NCBI GenBank assembly: GCA_963573305.1
Contig: OY754338.1
Coordinates: forward strand, 47,519,531 to 47,583,530
From: Pyrrhosoma nymphula
Lineage: Eukaryota; Arthropoda; Insecta; Odonata; Coenagrionidae
Length of the DNA: 64,000 bases
Direction: 5' to 3'
The notes under the pieces were generated by a model. The model ran no database searches. It saw nothing but the letters and a program-made list of their open reading frames with translations, and had not been told where the DNA came from. This document shows positions 34,351 to 45,656 of the stretch, one piece after another (the first letter of the stretch is position 1; each line of letters starts with the position of its first letter). The translations under genes and the position numbers were made by a program.

Positions 34351-36000
34351 TTCTCTGCGGAGTGGCAACGTTTAATGAACAAAGTTTGAAAGTTTATCAA
34401 CTTCTGGTTCTTGAAAAAAAAATTAGTGTTGCAGTTTTGGGTTTTAATTTTTATTTAAAGTAGGATTTTCCTCAAGAGTTTCTTTTCATTGTTAATCCAT
34501 AATACCTGACGGCTGATCTTCGTTCGGATTGTACTTTTTGTTTAGACGAATTCATTGAGAAATCATACCTGTTGAGTAGATTGATTTTTGTTGCATCGTT
34601 GAAAACCACGTCGCTAGTCCGGCAATCGGTCACTTCTCCGGCTACGACATGTATCATTCTTTTTTGTAAATAATCAACCAACAACGGCTGTAACCATGAT
34701 GCTGATATTGAAAAGAGCCATAAAACATCATAATAATGTGATTGATCTTAATTTAATGTCTTTATGGACAAGCTAGTCAAAAAGTCGATCGCTAGAAAAC
34801 TTAAATGCTCACTTTTTCACACAATTTAGTTCAAGTCGCATTGTCTTAAATGTATTCTATCATATTTTTAAAGTCATAAAATATAACACTATCCCCATTT
34901 CTTTCATGATTTGGCCTGTATTTTCTAGGCTCAAACGAATTTTCCCGGTGATCAGACCCAGGTCAATGAATATATCATACCTAAAACCCTCGTTAAAATC
35001 GTTTGTGCCATTTCCGAGATAAATTTGACGTCCAAATATGCATAAATTTATTACACGCAAAACCCTTGCATTTCCGGAATCATTGAAGTTCATAATTGAT
35101 TTTCCCAGGAAACTTACCTCGGCCTTGTCTTACCTGGAAAAGGGTGAGGTAAACTTAAATTTCATTTCTCTGGCTCGATCCATTGACCTTCCCAGCATCG
35201 ATCGGGGTCAACTTTTCCGGGTCAAACCACTGTCTTCTTGCGCAACTTGATCTTAGATACATAGACCTCATAAATGCATTTTTTTTCATTCCCAATAATT
35301 TAGAATTTTCGCTGAGCAAATACAATTTTACGCTAGAATTCGCTATAATAATATTATAGCGAATACTAGCGTAAAATAAATTATATATATATAAAAACAT
35401 ATTATTCATATGAAATAATTAAATATTTTGGTCTTTCAGGACCAATCCAATTACATGATTTTTTAATTCCTTCTATGTTGAGGAGGAGCTTTGATTTACT
35501 AATAAGCTACAACCTGCTTGGCATCCTTTGAATGTCTGACATTTGAATTTCAAAGGGTGGGGAAATGGGGGAAGGGAATACTCATTTTCAGTGGGTGCCG
35601 GAACAGTCTCTCCTGGGTTTCAAGTGGATATGTGTTGAAAAAATTGGAGAATGTATGTCTTCCTGAAATGTTCATTCTTAATGCATTTGGACTTGGAAAA
35701 AGTGTAATTGCTGTAGTTTCAGTTGCGGTAGATCTAAGCTAGAGAAATGTTTGAGAGGAAGAGTCGTAAAAATGATTGCTGACGAGGGTAAATGATGTAA
35801 TAATTGAAAAAAGATAGACAAGAGGAGAGATGAAAATATTAAAAGGCTTGCGAATTACGTAAGAAAAGTCGTAGTCAGTATGTGGACTGTATCATGGATT
35901 GAGTGTCTGTGCAGGGAAGCGAAAATTGCGTGTGTACTAAAGTGTTCTCATCCCGACTCATTTATATGGCAGCGAAACCTGGGCATGTCAGAATAAGCAT
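34351..36000. other. no gene recognised; AT-rich palindrome at 35326-35376
   Basis: Arms 35326-35350 and 35352-35376 are reverse complements with one mismatch around a single base, followed by a short TA run at 35383-35392. Remaining sequence is featureless. Confidence 0.55.
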
Positions 36001-36003
36001 GAA

Positions 36004-36359
36004 GTTTCACACGATACTTGATCCAGCACAAGGTCAAGGATACTCGCTATTATGATAGCTTTTCAGTACCGTGTGATATAGAACCGGCATGCTGGCTAAC
36101 AAGCATGATAGATAGCTATTATACACGCTGGGATACTTCATTTCGTCATTGATGCGGTACTAGTTTGCTGCAAGCTCCCAGTAGGACCTAGTAGCCGTCG
36201 ACCAATCACGATTGCTTTTAAGTTGCAGTGCGATCTTTTAATCAGCGTCTCACTTTATCGCGGGTGTTACGCACTCCTTGGCGGTGAAAATGTCTCGACA
36301 ATCCCTGCTACTACTACTTTTTTAATAGGTCTTGTGCTGGATCAAGTATTGTGTGAAAC
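36004..36359. mobile_element. 356-bp MITE with 29-bp inverted termini
   Basis: 36004-36032 starts GTTTCACACGATACTTG and 36331-36359 is its reverse complement with one mismatch over 29 bases. The interior is noncoding. No clean target duplication was found, so the superfamily is unassigned. Confidence 0.65.
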
Positions 36360-36659
36360 GGGCTTAAGAGTGGGCTAATTTGGGCAGTGGGCTAATGTGG
36401 GCAGTTATTAAAGGAACTTTGACTTTGTCTACCCCGAAAGGAAATGGCGTGATGGTATCTATATATGAAAGAGTAATTGTTCAAAGGTAGGTGTGAATAA
36501 ATGGAATCCATCGAAATTTAATAACCTTCCTGGGGAACATAGGATCATATATTCTTAAGTTTCACCTGGACTGCAGGGATGTATTTTAACATACTGACTT
36601 CGAGTCCTGCCTGGGTCCTGGGTCGGTTTTTCGCATGTCCAGGGCATGGGTGTATCTGT

Positions 36660-36740
36660 CAAGTTCTGGTGGTTCGTCCCCTGAGAAATCTGATGATAGC
36701 AGGGGATCGGAATAGCAGGGGCATACGGACCACCAGAATC
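36660..36740. repeat. short hairpin
   Basis: TCTGGTGGTTCGTCCCCTG (from about 36663) and CAGGGGCATACGGACCACCA (from about 36716) pair imperfectly around a loop of about 32 bases. Function unknown. Confidence 0.5.
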
Positions 36741-37040
36741 GTACGTGGGCAAAAAAATAAATATGTGTTGTGGTCGCTTATGGTGGTTTGGATGAAAGTA
36801 TTTTTATACCTGTCTGTTCGGCAGTCCTATCTCCGTTGTTTGATCGCCTCATTCTGACTTGCAGATATTGTGGGTGTTATAATATTAGGAGCTTTCCGTA
36901 AGAGGTGTTAGTGTTTGCGAGGAATGAAATACAATGAACACTTGCTGCACGAACGACGATGAATGGAACGACGTGAACAGGCGAAATGTTTATCTTCCAT
37001 GGTTCGCGAGTGAATTTTGTGGAACTTCGAGTTCATAATA

Positions 37041-37818
37041 AAATAAATTAACTTTGTATATTCCACACAAATTTTTCATTGGTATAAACCCTGACCGGTT
37101 TCAACACTTTCGTGTCATTATCAACGGTTAAATTATTAATAAATTGAGACGTGCCAATTCTAATGTATGCTTTTATAATGGTTGAACTCTTGATCGAATG
37201 TTTTATTATTCTAAAGACAAGTTCAGCGCTGAGGAAAAAAGTGGAGTATATGTTTTAAAGTGTGACATAGAGAGCTGCAATTGTTTTTATGTAGGGTAGA
37301 CGGGACGAAGTTTTAGTGCACGGACAAAAGAATATTTTAAATCTTTTATCAATTGTGACAATAAATCAGTTTTTGCTAATTATTTATCTAATTTTAATCG
37401 TGTCAGATTTTAAAGTGGATGTTTTACATGTTTCTGACTAAGGGATTAAGCTGGATTTTATTGAGAACTTTGAAATAATGACACATGCTAAGCATTTTGG
37501 TCACGATTTGTTAAATGACTTGGTACCATTGTATCATTCTCCTCTTTGCCAAGTTCCTATTCCCCCCTCCCAGAAAATATCCGAGTACGGCCACCCTGAT
37601 GCTTCTCCCTTAACCGCCTTACCTTAGTCATCCTTCCCTCAACCCCCCCCCTTCCCCCCTCCCCTTCCCCCTCCCACCTCGTCCGATACAAGATATATAA
37701 ACGCACTCGCCTCAGGAGAGAATTGTATTATCCCTTGATAATGACACGAAAGTTTTGAAACCGGTCGGGGTTTATACCATTAAAAATTTGTGTGGAATAT
37801 ACAAAGTTAATTTATTTC
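37041..37818 (+). mobile_element. Penelope-like element remnant with inverted termini
   Basis: 84-base inverted ends (37041-37124 and 37735-37818) flank a GIY-YIG remnant. The left end, read on the minus strand, contains GATAATGACACGAAAGTGTT then GAAACCGG: a 4-bp stem ACAC/GTGT capped by GAAA and followed by GAAAC, the layout of Penelope hammerheads. The right end has the same with one stem mismatch. Inverted pLTR arrangements are known for this group. No reverse transcriptase remains. Confidence 0.8.
37200..37560 (+). pseudogene. GIY-YIG endonuclease remnant
   Basis: The plus frame near 37205-37370 encodes GVYVLKCDIESCNCFYVG, one stop, then TGRSFSARTKEYFK. GVY and YVG correspond to the GIY and YIG strands, and the R in SARTKEYF to the catalytic helix arginine. 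A C-terminal tail (KLDFIENFEIM...KHFGHDLLNDL) continues in a shifted frame at 37440-37530. At least one stop and one frameshift inactivate it. It was acting as the DNA-cutting domain of a Penelope-like polyprotein. Confidence 0.8.
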
Positions 37819-37829
37819 AATAAGGAGGT

Positions 37830-40225
37830 GAAATGTTCCTTAATCTCCCGGTAGGCTGCATTCTTTAAGTTCCCAATAACCACGGACAAATGGTATGCAA
37901 ACTTTTTAAACATTCTTTCAAACAAAGTGCTTAAAAGGGAAAGCTTTGAACCACAAAGTAAATGAAAACTTTATATTGTCCATTTTTGACGACTTTACTG
38001 AAAATCATTGCATGTATAACAATCGGGTTTGCGATTATCGACTTTCTTAATTCTTCTCAAACAACCTCCAGCGCACATGCACAAGCACGAAAAATGCTCC
38101 CGGCCTGTTTTGAAGTGCGTTGCCTAATGCGCCGGGTCTGAAACGAATGGAAAGCAACTGTGCTGTTCTATTACGAAGTGGAAAAATCACTAGGGTTAAT
38201 GAAAAGCGCCCTATGTATTTCGTGTCAGAGTCGTATTCGTTATATTTGAATTTACTTAATGACTTCATTTTGGCATAGGTATTGCGTTTGAGCCGATGGA
38301 GATTCCCATCCCATTCAATGCTTAGTGACTTTTACAGAATGTACTAACCAGCCGTCATGGAAACGCCCAGCTTCCGTTGTATTTTGCACAATTAAATCTT
38401 TCTCGTTTTTCGGTATTCCAGTGCTAAAGGGGAAAAATTCTGTGGGCCCTTGGGGCTGACTCATGGCGCGCAGTTTTTGCTTGGTGATTACTTTACGGTC
38501 ATTTTCCATGAGTGCATCCACCAGAAATCACGACTGAGGTTAAATAGCGGAACGGTCCAATTGAACCGCTCACTCGAATGTCTTCTGCTGAGGGAGGGAT
38601 GATATCTCAAGGAGATTTTGACCCGGACCATTTCTTCGGTCGCGATAAAAATTGAGAGGAGCTGCTTGCGACTCGGGCGTTAGCGTGATGCGAAATGACG
38701 GTCCATGCCCCCCCTTTCCCCCCCAAGCGTGCTGCTTTGAACGCTATCTTCACTTGCCGCTCTCTTACCACTACGGATGAACCATTTAACACGGGTCCCA
38801 GCGGTCACATTTAACCAGGAAAGCGTGCGGTCGTTTCACAGACGGAACCCGGGCCTCTCTCTTTGCCTTAGTCTCAGGCTTATGTGAGTGTGGTCTGGTA
38901 AAGTTCCTTTATTGTTTCTCCTTTGATAATTGGACTCCACTCCGAAGTGTTCCCACAAGACTTGCCGTTATGCCCGTTATTTCCACGCATTTTCAAGTCT
39001 TTTATTGCGCTCGTGCGTCGAAACTGGAAAATCGCTCGGGTTAAGCAAGATCATTCGATATCTCGATCCTCTCCCTCCGTAGAGATCGATATAGCTACAT
39101 ATATCGAACGACCCCGTCGTTAAAAGCCTCCTTTATAGGTGTAGCGAAACGTGATGGCGCTCATAAGCGGAGAATTAAGAGGTCACCGAGGGTGAATCAA
39201 GCGTTGGTGAGTGGGCTAAAGTACCGAAGGACTCCCGGAGGGATCTCTTGAGGAAGTGTCGGCCATTTTATTCCGCATCGTATCCCGTATGCTTTCCTTT
39301 GCGTCATGTTATTTACAGGCGAGTGTCTTCAAGTGTAGCTGCGCCTATACACATGGCAGTAACTTTAATGACAGTTGCCTTTGAATTCGCTTGCAAGTGG
39401 CACCTTGATATTTAAGCACGGACTTCTCTGGCAGTAGGGTTCAGTAGCGGTTTTAATCGACCGCGGCTCGCACTTGCACTGAAAATAGACTGACTTCTGT
39501 TTTGCTTGCAATTAGCGTCTCGATTTTGCTATAAAATCACATCGCTTCCGGTGAAATCCTGGTGGCATTACTGAAAAAAGGATTTTTAATATGAAAAACG
39601 AAAGAATATACCGGAGGAGGACTCATTGTTACGTATGTAAATATTTCTTGTGCCTGGAAATGTTTTTAATGTTAAAGAGAACGCTATTATAAGGCTTAGG
39701 TTTGGTCTTGTATTGAATAATAAGCATTGTAAATATTATCATACCTGCTACGCTTTATATATGTAAACAGTTTTATAAATAATGTAATTAATACAAATGT
39801 ATAAAGTCCTCGAATGTGTGTGAAACTCTTGCAGTGTGATGTACAAACTGCTATGTATCATTGCGATTGCCGAAATTAGGCGATTTTGAAATTACCGTAT
39901 TCATTGTTTATTTCTGTCGTATATTTCTTTGGGAAAGATCGGAAGTAATGTGGAAGTAGAACGATGCCCTGCAAACAGCGATACACATCGAAAAATCACT
40001 ACTTTCACTACTTCATTGGAAGTCAACTTCGATGTATGAAGCCCCCTTTCCTCCTTCAATTGCGGTATCGATTGAAGTGTGTATATCGAATAAAACTATC
40101 GGTGTCGAAGAAGTTATAACGCTACTACGAAAAATAAAAAAAAATGAGAGATTACACATTTTTATAAATATCAGGTAAAAAATACTGCTGTAGTTGTAAG
40201 ATTTAAGGCTTTCCAGGCAAATGTA
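37830..40225. other. no gene or element recognised
   Basis: Short frames only. CpG content is somewhat raised around 38530-39300. Nothing coding could be argued. Confidence 0.5.
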
Positions 40226-40229
40226 GAGC

Positions 40230-40388
40230 TCGAGGGTTTCCAACCGGGTGATTTTGGTGAGCTGCACCAACGTTTGGAAGGTGTAGTCTGCCATCGTCCT
40301 CAGCGTGAATTCATCCTGAGGACGATGGCATACTACGCCTTGGGAACGCTGGTGCCACTTACCAACACGATCCGGTGGAAAACCCGAG
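40230..40388. mobile_element. Penelope-like fold-back end
   Basis: Arms 40230-40303 and 40315-40388 are diverged inverted copies around an 11-base spacer. Each reads outward from the centre as CCTGAGGACGATGGCA..., then a GGAACG/AAACG motif and 'ctggtgcca', the usual terminus pattern of such elements. The first hammerhead box is CTGAGGA (perfect) but the GAAAC box is altered. Confidence 0.6.
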
Positions 40389-41145
40389 AAATCTACATTC
40401 TACTACTAGAGTTGATCTCCTGCCCAAAGCGTTGAAATGGATAAGTTAGGTTCCATTGATCGACGAATGTAATTTTTCAATGAACAATCAAACGCTACGA
40501 GGTAGGAGAAACTAACTTACTGGCCACAAAAAAACTTTTTCAGCATAATGCGTGAAACTAATTAGTGAAGTTATTGCCTCAAATATGTATATTAAGTTAA
40601 TTAATGAGAAGTGTAGTCATAAAAACAAAGTTTTTGCGTCATTAATGTTACTATATTTACTTTATACTTCTTACAACTAATTTAATAATAAAGTAAAATT
40701 TGTATATTGTCTCTATGATGACTTAAGTGGTTATACTGAAGTAGATCACACCATACTGTATTGTAATCATATGTTTTATATTTTGTGATTTGTAAAATGG
40801 TGAGTAGTATGCTGATTTATTTTAAATTTTATTTAATTTTGTTGATTCTATTTCAAATTCAGCAATTAAAAAAATTAGTTTACTTCCCTATTAGTTGAGT
40901 TTTGTGTATTGTGTATTTTTTACTTAGTTACCACCTCGCAAGATTAGCCAAATTGATAATATTAATATCTATTGCCCTGTAAAAACAATAAATGCAATTA
41001 AAAGAACAAATGAGATCAAAGATAGAAGCTTTAGGTGACCCCTAAGCCATTTGCCTGAAGATGGGGTCTCTTTCAGAATAAAGCAATACTAACGACTTCT
41101 ATGAGTAATTTTATATTTATAAGTACTTATTTCCTGCTTCAAAAT
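40389..41145. other. no gene recognised
   Basis: AT-rich sequence. 'ttgcctgaagatggggtctc' near 41050 might be a decayed Penelope-type terminus, but nothing else supports that. Confidence 0.45.
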
Positions 41146-41149
41146 ATTT

Positions 41150-42142
41150 TTGTATTGGGATTTTTTCATCAAATGGCTGAAAGAATGAAGTTTATAATTC
41201 TTTCAATCAATTATCTTTTCCAATTCGTATTTGTCTGAAAATCGCGTTGTTAGCTGCAAAAACGCACATTTTTCTCTGAAATAAACTATAGCACTTTTCC
41301 TTAACAACCAGATTTTGGTCTTTAACGCATTTTAAATTCAATTTGCTTAGTTAAGCTGATTAGGGATGCTAAGAATTGGGTTTTGGTCAGTGGTTTATTT
41401 TTTTTTCTTTTTCAAACTGCTTTCACTCAAGATAGAGAGTGAAAATTTATTTCATCGGATACCCGAAAGAATGAGGTTTCTCATTTTTTCAATCGATTTC
41501 ATTTTACGCATCGTATTGGTCTGAAAAAAGCGCTTTCGGAGAATTGTTTAAATAAATAAAATAATTAATAACACTGTAGTCTGTTTTTACAATTACTAAA
41601 TAACCCCTCTCCTCTCGTATAATGGGTTATGAAGGAAGTGTGATCCCGTGCAACGCCGCGGTCGAAAGATGAAATTTGTATATCATATATTTCATATTTT
41701 AATGAATGAAAGAAAATTACTCTACACGTCAATTAATCGTTTTTCTAGTTTACTCCCATTGAAAAACAAAATACTATCTGGGATCGAAACAAATAAAAAA
41801 TATTGTTATTTTTTATTTTTTTCCCGACTCGACATAAATTCCAACCCTCCCCTGAAAATTTCAACCTTTTAGCGCGATTAAAAATGGCCAGGAATTTGTA
41901 CCAGTGCAAACATATGTATGCAAATTTGATGAAATGAAAAAAGTATTTTGTCAAAAAATAGTAAAAATTAGCGAAAAATAATGTCATGCAATGATTTTTA
42001 AAAAATCCGATGTCATATTCGATATCAGCGACCTCAAAAGCATATACATGAAAATTTTCATTTTAATAACAAAATATTTTCTTGCCATGGCCACGTTTTT
42101 GGGATTCTGAACCACTGTGCGCCGGTTAAATCAGCTAGTTAA
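41150..42142 (-). repeat. unclassified dispersed repeat, copy A, interrupted
   Basis: On the minus strand it begins at 42142 with CTAGCTGATTTAAC and, after removal of the insertion 41659-42119, continues CGGCGTTGCACGGGATCACA. The body down to 41150 (for example 'gctgcaaaaacgcacatttt', 'ccatttgatgaaaaaatccc' read either way) matches copy B at 42943-43310. Such starts are common in insect genomes, but I cannot name the class. RTE-like affiliation is only a guess. No ORF remains. Confidence 0.7.
41659..42119. mobile_element. 461-bp insertion with CACAGTG end and CGCCG duplication
   Basis: CGCCG lies directly outside both borders (41654-41658 and 42120-42124). Deleting the insert plus one CGCCG restores the repeat sequence seen in copy B, so the borders are exact. 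The right end on the minus strand is CACAGTG, 12 bases, AAAAACGTG. Transib elements end in CACAGTG-like heptamers and duplicate GC-rich 5-mers, so a non-autonomous Transib-like element fits. The left end (CGGTCGAAAGATG) lacks the heptamer, so this end is damaged or the assignment is wrong. Confidence 0.6.
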
Positions 42143-42289
42143 TAATGAAGCAAAACCTCGCTCAGACTACGTTAATTGAATTACTGATCCATTCAACATG
42201 GGTGGCTGCAAATTGCAATGACTTTTGTATGATCTTGTGCTATTGAATCTTATGGCTCCATCTGTTCTCTTCTTGCTTTGCTAATCTTG

Positions 42290-42900
42290 CTAATGCATGG
42301 AATTAATGGAGGAATTTAACGGGCTTCGTTTCGCGATCTTGATCGATCTTGACCGAAACTTGTTGCGCCTGACTGTGTAGGGAGAGAGGAAGAGAGAGAG
42401 AGACGGGGTATATGACATTGCGTGGTAATCGCGACCTCGTATCTCTCTTGCGAAATACCAGGCGAGTTTTGAAAACCCCTTGCAGAGCAACTGGTTCTCT
42501 CTCACCGTATCCCCTTACCAGGAACCGCTTCGCAAAGGTATTATAGTGTGTTGAGTGAGAATAAGACTCCGGGAGCGAGGCTTTTCTCAGCGCCATTCTC
42601 AACCGTGTCGTCCCTGGCACGCGTGCCTTCGGAATAGAGCAGTGTGTGTGCGAAAGGAAGCAACACGTAGCCGTTTCGCATTCCGGTCGCTCGTTTGTTT
42701 GTTTTGCGAGAGGTTCGTCTGACTGTCGCGTGTCGTCCCACTATTCCACAAGTCTGTCTCATCGCCGTTGGCCTTCCATGGGGATGGTCTGTCTTTCCAC
42801 TAAGTGAACCGCTCGTTGAAGAACTGGGAATCCTCTCGTGACCAAAGGTGTTTAGTTTTCTTTTGTGGGACAATTACTCCTTTCTGGGAGAAATTTTTCT
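42290..42900. promoter_or_regulatory. CpG-rich patch between repeat copies
   Basis: CpG and GC content clearly exceed the neighbours (for example 'gcattccggtcgctcgtttg', 'gactgtcgcgtgtcgtccca'). A GA run lies at 42382-42402. Minus frames 42303-42620 and 42541-42873 are open but share no motif. It could be a promoter with a noncoding first exon. That is inference from composition. Confidence 0.3.
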
Positions 42901-42942
42901 CGCCGTTTTTCCAGGTTAGACAAGGCAGCTTTTATTGACAAA

Positions 42943-43557
42943 CTAGCTGAATTACTCGGCGTTCCTCGGGATCACACTTCCTTCATCATCTTGCATTCGG
43001 GTACTTGATAAAAGGAATTTTAACTCTCTATACTTGAGTGAAAGTAGTTCAAAAAGAAAAAAGATTAACCTCAGCACAAACTTAATGCTTAGCATTCCTA
43101 ACCAGCTTAACTAAGCAAAATGAATTTTAAATTAGTTAAAGACCAAAATCTGACTGTCAATCAAATATGCTATTGTTGATTTCAGATAAAAATGTGCGTT
43201 TTTGCAGCTAAAAACGCGATTATCAGACAAATACGATTTGAAAACGAAAATTGGTTGAAAGAATTATAAATTTCATTCCTTCAGCCATTTGATGAAAAAA
43301 AATCCCAATCCTCTATCTTGAGCGGAAGTAATTTTAAAAAGCAAAAAATGAAACCACTGCACAAAACCCAATACGTAGCGTATACCACCAAAGGGCCCCT
43401 TTTTGGGACCTTTTGGGGCCCTGAGATCTTTTTAAAATAGCCTACAATTTTCCTCCTGTCTTGAAGTATTAGTCTGCAAATTTTCAGCACCATCTGAGTA
43501 AAACTGTAGATTTTTGTGTAAGACAAACAAACAGACAAACATTCTGTTGTATATGTA
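42943..43557 (+). repeat. unclassified dispersed repeat, copy B
   Basis: Starts 'ctagctgaattactcggcgt', shares its body with copy A in opposite orientation, and ends in 'aagacaaacaaacagacaaa', a tail typical of RTE-like LINE and SINE 3' ends. Noncoding. Confidence 0.65.
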
Positions 43558-45015
43558 CTAGCGAAAATACCCGTTGATTCTCAACGGAAGGGATAAAAGT
43601 AAGAAATGATAGTGTAGTGTTGCTCATACATTGTATAAACTGAAAATACACTTCGTATCCTTTTACCTAATGGAAATTGTCCTTATAATCGAAGAACAAA
43701 ATCAAGGCCTAGATGTCCGAACTAAAAAGATTTTTTTTGTGATAGGCATATTTTCCCCTTGTATTCTAAAAAGAAGCAAATTAAATAATGCCTTTGGTCG
43801 TCAATCAGATGGCATAAATGTGATGTTTGTTGCAATTTTAAAATTTAACTAAGCACCAGTAATTTTGATCCCATATTTGGATTCGACGATAACAGAAAGA
43901 TTTTTAGTTCAATTTTATAACCGCATCCCTCAAGTGTATCCCTCAAGTTTGTGCGATGATCATTTACAAATGAATTTTGCAAAATAAATAGCGCCTGCAA
44001 TCGATAAATATGAATATTGTGAGTATTTCTTTTGCGAATGTTTTGACTTGTCCAGGGCCGAAATCTTCCAAAAGATACGAGGGCCATGTCAAGTCAAGGC
44101 GCTGAAGTGAGGGATACGGTGACGAGATGAAGGAAGAAAAAGATGATTTAGTCTTCTGGGTTGAAATTCGAAACATTTGAAGTTGACTAATGGTGGAAAC
44201 CAATGCGAAACCTCCTCAATTATTTATTTTTATGAAATTTTTCCATGGAATGTAGTAAACAAACAAATGCTTGAAACATCATCACAGCCCTATACAGTTA
44301 ATAGCATCATTAATTCGTGTTTTATTTATATTGTTAACTGAAAACCCAGAGTTGCTCTGTCTTTTTCACACAATAACTGAGTGAGGTAGATTAAGTAAAA
44401 TGCGTGACATTTTTCGAAATCCTATGTTAGCAATATTATACACCCCCCGGAGGACTCACCTAAACACTATCAAAATGATGTAACATTGCCTTTACTCTGT
44501 AGCAGTCATTTATAGCAATCAACGATATATGGAAAGGAAGTGGTGAAATATATCCCATCTAGAACCTCATTGAAATTCTGTAGGTAATATTGATGATTTA
44601 ACGTGAGGCGTAAATGCCTTGGCATAATTTTCTATTCCATGTTTATGATGCGGTTTACAAGTGAATAAATTCTATTGTTGAAGTAGTGGAAAATTTTAAG
44701 ATTTTGGAGGTAAAACCAAAACTTTTAGGAAAATAATCAGCGCATACAAAAATCGAATGGAAGAATTTAATACTTTGTTATTTCAGTCATCTGATAATAA
44801 ACATTTCAAATCTAAAGCATGAGTTTAAGAATTTGAAAAAAGCAAACAAAAAACCTCTGCACCAGATCCTATGCTTTTCGTATGGAAGTAAAGGCCCAAG
44901 GGTCCACCCACACAGGGACCCTTGGGGCCTTTTTTAACTAGCCTACCTTTGTTCCAGTGCTCTCATGTATATGGGTACCATATTTCATGGTAACAGCTTC
45001 AGCCATTTGGAAGTT
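43558..45015 (+). repeat. unclassified dispersed repeat, copy C
   Basis: Starts 'actagcgaaaatacccgttg' directly after copy B. Its end (44800-45010) mirrors that of copy B ('aaacctctgcaccagatcct' versus 'aaaccactgcacaaaaccca', then 'acccttggggcc' and 'gccta') and closes with 'ggtaacagcttcagccattt'. That arrangement is a head-to-tail pair. The middle is unrelated and may hold another insertion. Confidence 0.5.
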
Positions 45016-45051
45016 TTTCTGGAACATATATACATACATTCATGAATTGAG

Positions 45052-45071
45052 TTATATATATATATATATAA
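45052..45071. repeat. TA microsatellite
   Basis: Uninterrupted TA run next to the first long palindrome. Confidence 0.9.
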
Positions 45072-45303
45072 AAAACAGTGATACACTAAACAAACACAGA
45101 AACACGCAAAAAGGACAGTCACAAAATAAAACTTGTACGTTTCGGCGTCAGTACGTTTCGGCGTCAGGACGCCTTCGTCAGCGGTAGAGGAATCTAACGA
45201 AGGCGTCCTGACGCCGAAACGTACTGACGCCGAAACGTACAAGTTTTATTTTGTGAGTGTCCTTTTTGCGTGTTTCTGTGTTTGTTTAGTGTATCACTGT
45301 TTT
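45072..45303. mobile_element. near-perfect 107-bp-arm palindrome, Penelope-like
   Basis: Arms 45072-45178 and 45197-45303 are reverse complements (one mismatch noticed) around an 18-base spacer. Reading outward from the centre each arm gives ACGAAGGCGTCCTGACGCC then GAAACGTAC and a second CTGACGCCGAAACGTAC. The left arm plus spacer supplies CTGACGA, so the minus strand has the complete core CTGACGA, stem GGCG...CGCC, GAAAC. The identical peptides on both strands (for example MYVSASVRFGVRTP) are a symptom of the palindrome, not genes. Confidence 0.85.
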
Positions 45304-45348
45304 ATTTATGCATGTGCATCGTCGCCGAGAGCGATTTTCTACCAAGAC

Positions 45349-45349
<1 letters not shown>

Positions 45350-45388
<39 letters not shown>
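45350..45388. repeat. TA microsatellite
   Basis: Long TA run between the two palindromes. Confidence 0.9.
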
Positions 45389-45392
<4 letters not shown>

Positions 45393-45418
45393 TTCCAGGA
45401 GAATCACTCGGGTGATAA

Positions 45419-45656
45419 ATATACAGTATGCCAAGAGGGTGGCCGATAAAAAATATAAACACGGAAAAAAGAACACTTACACATAAAGATTTTCGATATT
45501 TCGGTGAAGTCTAGCTCCACCTTTCTCAAGGTTTAAAGTTCCTACTTTAAACCTTGAGAAAGGTGGAGCTAGACTTCACCGAAATATCGAAAATCTTTAT
45601 GTGTAAGTGTTCTTTTTTCCGTGTTTATATTTTTTATCGGCCACCCTCTTGGCATA

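Noticed and set aside
45133..45486. Frames encoding MYVSASVRFGVRTP on both strands as paralogous genes
   Set aside because: Identical peptides on opposite strands are produced by the palindrome.
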